Of a stretch of DNA of 64,000 bases, positions 1-7,562 are shown piece after piece. The position numbers and the translations under genes were made by a program. The stretch lies in assembly GCF_042652185.1 (NCBI RefSeq), contig NZ_JBHSIX010000001.1; one strand, 5' to 3'. Position 1 is the stretch's first letter. Each line of letters begins with the position of its first letter. The stretch comes from Actinacidiphila fildesensis (GTDB lineage: Bacteria > Actinomycetota > Actinomycetes > Streptomycetales > Streptomycetaceae). The notes beneath the pieces were generated by a model, which did not search any database, had not been told where the DNA came from, and saw only the letters and a program-made list of their open reading frames with translations.

Positions 1-1
1 C

Positions 2-685
2 GACCGGTACGGCTCGTTCATCATGGTGCCGTGGTGCGGCAGGACCGAGAACGGCCGGTTCCGCAACGGCGGGATCGTGCACCAACTGCCGGTGGACGCA
101 GCTCCGCACGCGATCCACGGCACGGGCCGGCACACCGCGTGGCACGACGGTCCGCCCGGAACGGACTCGGCGGCTTCCTACTACTTCGACCTGGCCGACC
201 CGTGGCCGTATCCGGGCCGCGTCACGCAGACCTTCGAGCTGGGCGAGAACGAGCTGCGGATGACCCTGGCGGTGGAGGCGTCCGCCGACTCCTTCCCGGC
301 GCAGGCCGGCTGGCACCCCTGGTTCCTGCGGAACCTCGGACAGGGCGGCCGCGACGCCGAGATCGACTTCAGCCCGGAGTGGCAGGAGGAGCGCGGCGAC
401 GACCATCTGCCGACGGGCAAGCGGACCGAGCCGAAGCCCGGACCGTGGGACGACTGCTTCGGGATGCCGGACGGAGTGGACGTGTCGCTGACCTGGCCCG
501 GCGAGCTGCGGGTACGGGTGACCAGCCCGGCCGAATGGGTCGTGGTCTACGACGAGCAGCCCGAGGCCGTGTGCGTCGAGCCGCAGTCCGGGCCGCCGAA
601 CGGCCTCAACACGCTGCCGCGCCTCGTCACCCCGATCGATCCGCTGGAGATCACGACGGTCTGGTCCTGGGAGCGGCTGGGCTGA
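2..685 (+). CDS. aldose 1-epimerase family protein (5' end outside window)
   Basis: The reading frame is open at the left edge, so only the C-terminal ~227 residues are visible. They look like a GalM-type mutarotase domain, a beta-sandwich enzyme that interconverts alpha and beta anomers of hexoses in the cytoplasm. Visible family marks are NGRFRNG near the start, the His of AIHGTG, the His of GWHPWF in mid-domain, and the Glu of CVEPQSGPPNG near the end, which fits the catalytic His and Glu of the family. The stop is a TGA 38 nt before pyrE. The sugar substrate cannot be told from sequence. Confidence 0.85.
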   Translation, partial: DRYGSFIMVPWCGRTENGRFRNGGIVHQLPVDAAPHAIHGTGRHTAWHDGPPGTDSAASYYFDLADPWPYPGRVTQTFELGENELRMTLAVEASADSFPAQAGWHPWFLRNLGQGGRDAEIDFSPEWQEERGDDHLPTGKRTEPKPGPWDDCFGMPDGVDVSLTWPGELRVRVTSPAEWVVVYDEQPEAVCVEPQSGPPNGLNTLPRLVTPIDPLEITTVWSWERLG

Positions 686-710
686 TTCCGCCCGAGCCGA
701 TCGCGGCGGC

Positions 711-716
711 TAATCT
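711..716 (+). promoter_or_regulatory. -10-like hexamer for leaderless pyrE
   Basis: TAATCT lies 7 nt before the pyrE ATG, so transcription would start at or next to the start codon. No Shine-Dalgarno sequence is visible and no clear -35 can be named. Confidence 0.45.
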
Positions 717-723
717 CGACGCT

Positions 724-1263
724 ATGAGTGACGTGCGCGAGGCCCTGCTGCAGCAGATCAAGGACAAGGCCGTGGTCCACGGCAAGGTGACCCTCTCCTC
801 CGGGCTGGAGGCCGACTTCTACGTCGACCTCCGCCGGATCACCCTGGACGGCGAGGCGGCGCCGCTGACCGGCCAGGTGATGCTCGATCTGACCAAGGAC
901 CTCGACTTCGACGCCGTCGGCGGGCTGACGCTCGGCGCCGACCCGGTGGCCGGCTCGATGCTGCACGCGGCCGCCGCCCGCGGCCGCCGGCTCGACGCCT
1001 TCGTCGTCCGCAAGGCGACCAAGGCGCACGGTATGCAGCGCCGGATCGAGGGCACCGAGGTCAAGGGCCGACGCGTCCTGGTCGTCGAGGACACCTCGAC
1101 CACCGGTGGCTCCCCGCTGACCGCCGTCGAAGCGGTGCGTGAGGCCGGCGGCGAGGTCGTGGCCGTCGCCGTCATCGTGGAGCGCGGCGCCGCCCCGGCG
1201 ATCGAGGCGGCCGGGCTGCCGTATCTCGCCGCCTACTCGCTGGCCGACCTCGACCTCGGCTGA
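724..1263 (+). CDS. pyrE: orotate phosphoribosyltransferase
   Basis: This is a 179-residue cytoplasmic enzyme that joins orotate to PRPP to give orotidine 5'-monophosphate in pyrimidine synthesis. The PRPP-binding loop RVLVVEDTSTTGGS sits at about residues 117-130, and the early segment SSGLEADFYVDLR matches the orotate-binding N-terminus. The length is normal for a short bacterial PyrE. The ATG at 724 is chosen because it begins the conserved domain and follows a TAATCT box by 7 nt; a longer upstream frame overlaps the epimerase gene and is not conserved. Probably transcribed alone, ending at the hairpin at 1334. Confidence 0.95.
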   Translation: MSDVREALLQQIKDKAVVHGKVTLSSGLEADFYVDLRRITLDGEAAPLTGQVMLDLTKDLDFDAVGGLTLGADPVAGSMLHAAAARGRRLDAFVVRKATKAHGMQRRIEGTEVKGRRVLVVEDTSTTGGSPLTAVEAVREAGGEVVAVAVIVERGAAPAIEAAGLPYLAAYSLADLDLG

Positions 1264-1333
1264 GTCACGGCTGAGTCTCGTTCCTGCGCTTGCTCAGCGG
1301 CGGGAAGGGCCTTCTGACCTGCGGATCCACCGG

Positions 1334-1367
1334 CCCCCTGAACGTTCCACGTGGAACGTTCAGGGGG
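1334..1367 (+). terminator. perfect palindromic terminator after pyrE, containing a parS-like core
   Basis: A perfect 17-bp inverted repeat with no loop: CCCCCTGAACGTTCCAC followed at once by its complement, then CCTTC. It should terminate pyrE. The centre GTTCCACGTGGAAC resembles the ParB site parS; see findings. Confidence 0.75.
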
Positions 1368-1482
1368 CCTTCGCATGCGAGGTGTGCACCGAGGTGGTGT
1401 TCCAGCGGCTCTCTGGGAGGATGGTGCCGACAAAGACGTCGTACCGCAGTATCAGGACCCGCACATCACGAGGAGCGGACAA

Positions 1483-2505
1483 ATGCCCATCGCAACCCCC
1501 GAGGTCTACAACGAGATGCTCGACCGGGCGAAGGCAGGCAAGTTCGCCTACCCGGCCATCAACGTGACCTCGTCGCAGACGCTGCACGCCGCGCTGCGCG
1601 GCCTGGCCGAGGCGGAGAGCGACGGCATCATCCAGATCTCCACCGGTGGCGCGGAGTTCCTGGGCGGCCAGTACAGCAAGGACATGGTCACCGGCGCGGT
1701 GGCGCTGGCGGAGTTCGCGCACATCGTGGCCGAGAAGTACCCGGTCACCGTCGCGCTGCACACCGACCACTGCCCGAAGGACAAGCTGGACGCGTACGTC
1801 CGTCCGCTGCTGAAGATCTCGCAGGACCGTGTCGCCGCGGGCCGTCTGCCGCTCTTCCAGTCCCACATGTGGGACGGCTCGGCGGAGAACCTCAACGATA
1901 ACCTCGCCATCGCGCAGGAGCTGCTCGCCCAGGCCGTCAGGGCCAACATCATCCTCGAGGTGGAGATCACCCCGACCGGTGGCGAGGAGGACGGTGTCTC
2001 GCACGAGATCAACGACTCCCTCTACACCACCCCGGACGACGCGTTCCGTACCGTCGAGGCCCTCGGCCTGGGCGAGAAGGGCCGCTACCTGCTGGCCGCG
2101 TCCTTCGGAAACGTGCACGGCGTCTACAAGCCGGGCAACGTCGTCCTGCGCCCGGAGATCCTCAAGGAGCTCCAGGTCGCGGTCGCCGAGAAGCACGGCA
2201 AGGCCAACGCCTTCGACTTCGTCTTCCACGGCGGTTCCGGCTCGACGATCGAGGAGATCAACGAGGCCCTGGAGAACGGCGTCGTCAAGATGAACATCGA
2301 CACCGACCTGCAGTACGCCTTCACCCGCCCGGTCGCGGACCACATGTTCCGTAACTACGACGGTGTGCTGAAGGTCGACGGCGAGGTCGGCAACAAGAAG
2401 GTCTACGACCCCCGCGTCTGGGGCAAGTCCGCCGAGGCCGGCATGGCCGCGCGCGTCGTCGTCGCCGCCGAGAACCTGCGCTCCGCGGGCAACAAGATCA
2501 AGTAA
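1483..2505 (+). CDS. fbaA: class II fructose-bisphosphate aldolase
   Basis: A 340-residue zinc-dependent aldolase that cleaves fructose 1,6-bisphosphate into two triose phosphates in glycolysis and runs in reverse in gluconeogenesis. HTDHC at residues 93-97 supplies the catalytic Asp95 and zinc ligand His96. FGNVHGVYKPGN and VFHGGSGS carry the other zinc and phosphate-binding residues. The ATG at 1483 is preceded by AGGAGCGG, a strong ribosome site; the frame remains open 132 nt further upstream but that part runs through the terminator palindrome and is not coding. The gene is flanked by hairpins on both sides, so it is a single-gene unit. Confidence 0.96.
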   Translation: MPIATPEVYNEMLDRAKAGKFAYPAINVTSSQTLHAALRGLAEAESDGIIQISTGGAEFLGGQYSKDMVTGAVALAEFAHIVAEKYPVTVALHTDHCPKDKLDAYVRPLLKISQDRVAAGRLPLFQSHMWDGSAENLNDNLAIAQELLAQAVRANIILEVEITPTGGEEDGVSHEINDSLYTTPDDAFRTVEALGLGEKGRYLLAASFGNVHGVYKPGNVVLRPEILKELQVAVAEKHGKANAFDFVFHGGSGSTIEEINEALENGVVKMNIDTDLQYAFTRPVADHMFRNYDGVLKVDGEVGNKKVYDPRVWGKSAEAGMAARVVVAAENLRSAGNKIK

Positions 2506-2564
2506 TTCGCGGCGCCACTGCGGAGTGCCGCTCCGTGGCACGACCGCGCAGTACCGCTCCGCAC

Positions 2565-2603
2565 GCAGCCCCCCGGGTCCGCCGTTCCGGCCCGGGGGGC
2601 TGC
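2565..2603 (+). terminator. rho-independent-type hairpin after fbaA
   Basis: A 13-bp perfect stem, GCAGCCCCCCGGG pairing with its complement across a 13-nt loop, 60 nt after the aldolase stop. There is no U-tract, as is common in this GC-rich group. Confidence 0.8.
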
Positions 2604-2621
2604 GCGCTGTCCGGGACAGGG

Positions 2622-2627
2622 CAGACT
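2622..2627 (+). promoter_or_regulatory. -10-like hexamer for leaderless DUF3151 gene
   Basis: CAGACT lies 7 nt before the ATG at 2635, the spacing expected of a leaderless transcript. No ribosome site is present. The -35 is unclear. Confidence 0.4.
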
Positions 2628-2634
2628 GGAACGC

Positions 2635-3048
2635 ATGGCCATTCACAAAGACCTTCTCGGGGGTCCGCCCCCGACCCATCTGCCCGACGACCCGGAGCCG
2701 CGCGAGCTGCTCGCCTCCGGGGCGGCGCCCTCCGAGGTAGCCGCGAAGTACCCCGCCTCCTCTCTGGCCTGGGCCCAGCTCGCCGACGACGCCTTCGAAG
2801 GGGGCCGGGTCGTCGAGTCGTACGCCTACGCGCGCACCGGCTACCACCGCGGCCTCGACGCGCTGCGCCGGGCCGGCTGGAAGGGCCACGGCCCGGTGCC
2901 GTTCGAGCACGAGCCGAACCGCGGCTTCCTGCGCGCGCTGCACGCCCTCGCCCGCGCCGCGCAGGCGATCGGCGAGCAGGAGGAGTACGAGCGCTGCTCG
3001 TCCTTCCTCCGCGACAGCTCGCCGACCGCGGCGGACACCCTCAGCTGA
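2635..3048 (+). CDS. DUF3151 family protein
   Basis: A 137-residue soluble protein that matches the actinobacterial DUF3151 family, whose function is unknown. The family is alpha-helical and resembles a short TPR-like fold: SSLAWAQLADDAF, VESYAYARTGYHRGLDALRR and FLRALHALARAAQAIGE are consecutive helices of about the right size. It has no signal peptide or membrane segment. It stands alone between the aldolase terminator and a 244-bp gap. Conservation next to fba suggests a housekeeping role, which is inference only. Confidence 0.85.
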   Translation: MAIHKDLLGGPPPTHLPDDPEPRELLASGAAPSEVAAKYPASSLAWAQLADDAFEGGRVVESYAYARTGYHRGLDALRRAGWKGHGPVPFEHEPNRGFLRALHALARAAQAIGEQEEYERCSSFLRDSSPTAADTLS

Positions 3049-3292
3049 CGGAACCGGCGACGGGATCTCCGGCGGCACCAGTGGTGCGACGCGTGAGGGA
3101 ACTCGCGTACGTCACCCACGTATTGGGCTGATGCCGCCTTCTCCCGTCCGGTCGCCGATTGCCCCCGAATTGCAGCAGAAGCTGACAAAAATTCATGCGG
3201 TTTGGCGTTGGACCGAACCCATGTGTGATTGTGAGCGTCATTGTCTGTGAGCACCGTGGGAGCAGTCGGCGGCCGGGGAGGCCGCCACTCCG

Positions 3293-4225
3293 GTGGCGCC
3301 TTCAGGGGGAGCTTTGACCCATCACGCACCGGTGGCCGGCGGCGACCGACAGCGAGGCCCCAGCCGTCGGGGGAGCCGGAGCCAGGCCGCGCGCCGGCGT
3401 CGGCGCGCCCAACGGCGTGTGCGGTTGCTGCTGACCTTCACCGTGCTGGCCTTGCTGGTCGGCGGTGTCGCCGCGTGGTGGAGCGGTGGTTCCGACGACG
3501 TCGCGGACGCGTCGGCCCCGACCGCGGCACCCGCCGCGTCCTCCCCGGTCGCCACCGCGTCGAAGGACGTGTCCCCGAGCGCTGCCGCCAAGAGCCCCAA
3601 GGCATCCACGTCGCCCAGCGTGACGAAGGGCGGCGGCAAGTCGACGTCCGTACCGAAGTCCGGCCCCGGCACCTTCAAGGCGGGCAAGGGCAAGGGCGAC
3701 GGCTCAACGGTCGGCAAGGGCCTCATCCGTACGTACCGGGTCCAGGTCGAGGACGGCATCCTGGTCTCCGCCGACCAGGCGGCGGACGAGGTGGCGGCGA
3801 TCCTCGCCGACCCCCGCAGCTGGGCCCATGACGGCAAGCACGGCTTCCGCCAGGTGTCGTCCGGCAGCGCCGACCTGGTCATCAAGATAGCCACGCCCGA
3901 CACCGCCGACGCGCTCTGCCTGGCCGCCATCCACCTGGACACCGGCAACGAGCTGAACTGCGAGGTCCCCGGCGGTGTGGTGGTGAACCTCCGGCGGTGG
4001 ATCCTGGGCTCCCCGACGTTCACCGGTCCCATCTCCGACTACCGCGCCCTGATCATCAACCATGAGGTCGGGCACAGCCTCGGCCACGGCCACGAGGGCT
4101 GCCCCGGCCCCGGCAAGCTCGCGCCCGCGATGATGCAGCAGATCAAGGGCCTCGACGGCTGTAAACCGAACGCCTGGCCGTACGACTCCCAGGGGCGCTA
4201 CATCAGCGGCCCGCACGTGACCTGA
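3293..4225 (+). CDS. DUF3152 membrane-anchored putative metalloprotease
   Basis: A 310-residue protein with an Arg-rich cytoplasmic start, one membrane helix (RLLLTFTVLALLVGGVAAWW, about residues 44-63), a Ser/Thr/Lys/Pro-rich linker to about residue 135, and a DUF3152 domain outside the membrane. The domain ends in NHEVGHSLGHGHEGCPG, an HExGHxxGxxH zincin motif with three His ligands, so zinc peptidase activity is likely; the substrate is unknown. The GTG at 3293 has GGGGAGG 11 nt upstream. A TTG at 3314 just after AGGGGGA is an alternative that shortens the protein by seven residues. Confidence 0.8.
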   Translation: MAPSGGALTHHAPVAGGDRQRGPSRRGSRSQAARRRRRAQRRVRLLLTFTVLALLVGGVAAWWSGGSDDVADASAPTAAPAASSPVATASKDVSPSAAAKSPKASTSPSVTKGGGKSTSVPKSGPGTFKAGKGKGDGSTVGKGLIRTYRVQVEDGILVSADQAADEVAAILADPRSWAHDGKHGFRQVSSGSADLVIKIATPDTADALCLAAIHLDTGNELNCEVPGGVVVNLRRWILGSPTFTGPISDYRALIINHEVGHSLGHGHEGCPGPGKLAPAMMQQIKGLDGCKPNAWPYDSQGRYISGPHVT

Positions 4226-4307
4226 GGCCCTTGCCGAATCACCGCACTCGACAGATGATCTCGGCGTGGCCCGGCGACCCCGGGCCGAGATCCTGAAGGG
4301 AACGGAA

Positions 4308-5186
4308 ATGTCCGAAACACCGGCCGAGAGTCCGGAGACCCCGAACCTCGACTTCCAGGGCACCACCCCTTACGAGGACTACGTCCAGGCGGATGTCCTC
4401 ACCCACCTTCAGCACAGCCTCTCCGACGACCCCGGCGAGATGGTCTTCCTCGTCACCACCCAGGTCATGGAGCTGTGGTTCACCGTCCTCGTCCACGAGT
4501 GGCACACCGCGGGGCAGGCGCTCCGCGAGGACGACATCCCGACGGCGATGGCGGCGCTCAAGCGCAGCACCTACGAACTCGAATCGCTCAACGCCTCCTG
4601 GAAGCCGCTCGCGCACCTCACCCCCGGGCAGTTCAACGCCTACCGCAGCGCGCTGGGCGAGGGCTCCGGATTCCAGTCCGCGATGTACCGGCGGATGGAG
4701 TTCCTGCTCGGCGAGAAGTCGGCGTCCATGCTCGTCCCGCACCGCGGCTCGCCGCGGGTGCACGCCGAGCTGGAGAAGGCCCTGCACGAGCCGAGCCTCT
4801 ACGACGAGGTGCTCGGCCTGCTGCAGCGGCGCGGCCACGACATCCCCGCCGAACTCCTCGAACGCGACCTCTCGCTGCGCTACGAGCCCGACCCGGCCGT
4901 CGAGCGGGCCTGGCAGCGGATCTACTCCGCCGCCGAGGCCACTCCCGGGGCCACTCCCGGGGCCGGCGCGGCCTCCGCCGGTGACGCCGATCTGCTGCGG
5001 CTGGGCGAGGCGCTGACCGAGGTCGCCGAGCTGGTCTGGCGCTGGCGCAACGACCATCTGGTGGCGACCCGCCGCGCGATGGGTTCCAAGACGGGCACCG
5101 GCGGCTCCGCGGGCGTGGCGTGGCTGGAGAAACGTGCCACCAAGAACGTCTTCCCCGAGCTGTGGACGGCGCGCAGCCATGTCTGA
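4308..5186 (+). CDS. kynA: tryptophan 2,3-dioxygenase
   Basis: A 292-residue heme enzyme that opens the indole ring of L-tryptophan with O2 to give N-formylkynurenine, the first step of the kynurenine route. Family marks are EMVFLVTTQVMELWF (residues 44-58), SGFQSAMYRRMEFLLG, the proximal heme His in WRWRNDHLV, and GTGGSAGVAWL. Oddly, the residue aligned with the distal active-site His of the Xanthomonas enzyme (His55) is Thr51 here. The ATG at 4308 has GAAGGGAACGG upstream; a longer GTG start at 4266 is less likely. It is first in a three-gene operon and overlaps kynU by 8 nt. Confidence 0.93.
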   Translation: MSETPAESPETPNLDFQGTTPYEDYVQADVLTHLQHSLSDDPGEMVFLVTTQVMELWFTVLVHEWHTAGQALREDDIPTAMAALKRSTYELESLNASWKPLAHLTPGQFNAYRSALGEGSGFQSAMYRRMEFLLGEKSASMLVPHRGSPRVHAELEKALHEPSLYDEVLGLLQRRGHDIPAELLERDLSLRYEPDPAVERAWQRIYSAAEATPGATPGAGAASAGDADLLRLGEALTEVAELVWRWRNDHLVATRRAMGSKTGTGGSAGVAWLEKRATKNVFPELWTARSHV

Positions 5187-6471
5187 CGCCTCGCTGCGGG
5201 AGAAGGCCGGGCGGCTCGACGCCGCCGACGGGCTCGCGAAGATCCGCGACCGGTTCACCCTCGACGAGACCGTCTATCTGGACGGCAACTCCCTGGGCGC
5301 CCTCCCCACCACGGTCGCGCCCCGGCTGCGGGACGTGATCGAGCGCGAATGGGGCAGTCTGCGCATCCGCTCCTGGGACGAGAGCGGCTGGTGGACCGCA
5401 CCCGAACGGATCGGCGACCGTATCGGCGCGCTGATCGGCGCGGCCCCCGGCCAGGTCGTGGCCGGCGACTCCACCAGCGTCAACGTCTTCAAGGCGGTCG
5501 TGGCGGCCGTCCGGATGGCCGGGGAGGACCGCACCGAGATCCTCGTGGACGCAGCGACCTTCCCGACCGACGGCTACCTCGCCGAGTCCGCGGCCCGGAT
5601 GACCGGCCGTACCGTCCGGCCCGTCGCGGCCGGGGCGATGGCGGACGCCATGGGCGACCGCACCGCCGTCGCGCTCGTCAACCACGTCGACTACCGCACC
5701 GGGCGGCTGCACGACCTGCCCGGTACGACGGCCGCCGCGCACGCCGCGGGCGCCCTGGTCGTCTGGGACCTGTGCCACAGCGCGGGCGCGCTGCCGGTCG
5801 GTCTCGACGCGCACGGGGTGGACCTCGCCGTCGGCTGCTCGTACAAGTACCTCAACGGCGGCCCCGGCGCGCCCGCGTACCTGTACGTCCGCCGCGATCT
5901 GCAGTCCCGTTTCGACTCGCCGCTGCCGGGCTGGAACTCGCACGCCGATCCCTTCGGCATGAGCTCCGACTACCTTCCCGCGGATGGCGCCGTCCGCGGC
6001 CGCGTCGGCACGCCCGACATCCTGTCGCTGCTCGCCCTCGACGCCGCGCTCGACGTCTGGGACGGCGTCGCCGTCGCCGACGTACGGGCCAAGAGCCTGG
6101 CGCTGACCGACTTCTTCCTCGACTGCGTCGAGCGGTACGTGCCGGCCGGCCGGGTCTCGTCGATCACGCCGGCCCCGCACGAACACCGTGGCAGCCAGGT
6201 CGCGCTGCGCTGCGACGACGCCGGCGAGGTCATGCGCCGGCTGACCGCCCGCGGTGTCGTGGGCGACTACCGGCGCCCCGACGTCCTGCGCTTCGGCTTC
6301 ACCCCGCTCTACACGCGGTTCGCCGACGCGGAACGCGCCGCGCAGGTGCTCGCCGACGTGCTCCGCGAGGTCGACGAGGAGGCCGGTGCGAAGCCCGGCG
6401 CGGAGGTCGTGGAAGCTGGCGGCGAAGCCGGCGCGCCGTCCGGCCACGACGCCGGTGAAGGGAACCGATAA
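5179..6471 (+). CDS. kynU: kynureninase
   Basis: A 430-residue PLP enzyme of the fold-type I group that hydrolyses kynurenine to anthranilate and alanine. The PLP lysine is Lys223 in CSYKYLNGGPGAP, and VWDLCHSAGALPV holds the cofactor-binding Asp and nearby His. YLDGNSLGALP near the start is typical of the family. The ATG at 5179 lies inside the end of kynA (ATGTCTGA overlap), so the two are translationally coupled. The last ~30 residues are low-complexity Ala/Gly/Glu. With kynA and the next hydrolase it makes a full tryptophan-to-anthranilate pathway. Confidence 0.95.
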   Translation: MSDASLREKAGRLDAADGLAKIRDRFTLDETVYLDGNSLGALPTTVAPRLRDVIEREWGSLRIRSWDESGWWTAPERIGDRIGALIGAAPGQVVAGDSTSVNVFKAVVAAVRMAGEDRTEILVDAATFPTDGYLAESAARMTGRTVRPVAAGAMADAMGDRTAVALVNHVDYRTGRLHDLPGTTAAAHAAGALVVWDLCHSAGALPVGLDAHGVDLAVGCSYKYLNGGPGAPAYLYVRRDLQSRFDSPLPGWNSHADPFGMSSDYLPADGAVRGRVGTPDILSLLALDAALDVWDGVAVADVRAKSLALTDFFLDCVERYVPAGRVSSITPAPHEHRGSQVALRCDDAGEVMRRLTARGVVGDYRRPDVLRFGFTPLYTRFADAERAAQVLADVLREVDEEAGAKPGAEVVEAGGEAGAPSGHDAGEGNR

Positions 6472-6474
6472 CCG

Positions 6475-7440
6475 ATGCCCGCCTCCACGCCCGAGCACGC
6501 CGCCCACCGCGCGCCGGCCCCGGCCGGCCCCGGCCCGGCGGACGCCGCCGCGAAGCGTGCGGAGGCGGAGGAGGCATCGGCCTTCGCGCACGCGGCCGTC
6601 CCCCCGGACGTGACCGCGGCCTACGGTGAACTGCCCGACCAGATCGCCGACTTCTACCGGCCGCGTACCGCGCCCGGTGTCCCCGCGCCGCTCGTCGTGG
6701 TGCTGCACGGCGGTGCCTGGCGCGCACGCTACGACCGCCGGCACATCTCGCCGTTCGCCGCGTACCTCGCCGGCCGCGGCTTCGCCGTGGCGTCGGTGGA
6801 ATACCGCCGCGGCGGCGAGGAGCCGCCGTCCGGCGGCGACGGCAGCGCCTACCCGCGCGAGGAGACCCCGCCGGCGGGCCGTTGGCCGGACACGCTCGAC
6901 GACATCGCCGCCGCCGTCGACGCCCTGCCCGCGCTCGCGGTGCGGGCGCTGGGCGCGGACACCGTGGACCCCCGGCGGGTCGTGCTCACCGGGCACAGCG
7001 CCGGCGGGCACCTGGCGCTGTGGGCCGCCGCCCGCAACGCCCTTCCGCTCGATTCCCCCTGGCATCGCCCCTCGCCTCCCCCGTTGCGCGGTGTCGTCGC
7101 CCTCGCGCCGATCGCGGACTTCGCGTCCGCGATCCGGCTGGGGGTGTGCTCCGACGCCGTCGTGCAGTTCCTCGGCGGGCCCGAGCACGTCACGGCGCGG
7201 CTGCCCCACGCCGATCCCGCCGCGCTGCTGCCCACCGGTATCGCCACAACCATCGTGCAGGGGACCACTGACAATGAGGTTCCGCCGCAGGTCGCGAGGG
7301 CTTTCGCGGCAGCCGCGGCCCTGGCGGGCGAGGAGGTCACCGAGGCGGTGCTGGACGGCATCGGGCACTTCCCGCTGATCGACCCGGCTGCCGCCGCCTG
7401 CGCCGTCGTCGCCGAGGAGATAGCGCAACTCGCCTGGTAG
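6475..7440 (+). CDS. alpha/beta hydrolase, probable kynurenine formamidase
   Basis: A 321-residue alpha/beta hydrolase starting 4 nt after the kynU stop. It has an HGGAW oxyanion motif at His78, the nucleophile elbow GHSAGGH with Ser175, and the catalytic His in DGIGHFPLID near the C-terminus, which places it in the HSL/arylformamidase-like branch. Its place directly after tryptophan dioxygenase and kynureninase makes N-formylkynurenine the expected substrate, filling the only missing step. That assignment rests on context; another ester substrate is possible. The first ~45 residues are Ala/Pro-rich and poorly conserved. Confidence 0.85.
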   Translation: MPASTPEHAAHRAPAPAGPGPADAAAKRAEAEEASAFAHAAVPPDVTAAYGELPDQIADFYRPRTAPGVPAPLVVVLHGGAWRARYDRRHISPFAAYLAGRGFAVASVEYRRGGEEPPSGGDGSAYPREETPPAGRWPDTLDDIAAAVDALPALAVRALGADTVDPRRVVLTGHSAGGHLALWAAARNALPLDSPWHRPSPPPLRGVVALAPIADFASAIRLGVCSDAVVQFLGGPEHVTARLPHADPAALLPTGIATTIVQGTTDNEVPPQVARAFAAAAALAGEEVTEAVLDGIGHFPLIDPAAAACAVVAEEIAQLAW

Positions 7441-7550
7441 CGGGCGGCGCCGGCGACCGTCCGTGCCGCCTTCCGGCGGAGCCGTGTAGTCCTTGAGACG
7501 GATGCCGGGAGATCGGCTCCGGTGTGGACGACGCGCCGCCGTGAGCTGCC

Positions 7551-7556
7551 TAGTGT
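7551..7556 (+). promoter_or_regulatory. -10-like hexamer before the sensor kinase gene
   Basis: TAGTGT, a good actinobacterial -10, ends 6 nt before a GTG at 7563. This argues for a leaderless mRNA and for 7563 over the GTG at 7557, which directly abuts the box. Confidence 0.5.
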
Positions 7557-7562
7557 GTGAGC

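Noticed and set aside
4633..7428. A 931-codon minus-strand frame across the kyn operon
   Set aside because: It spans three well-supported genes on the other strand and has no recognisable content.
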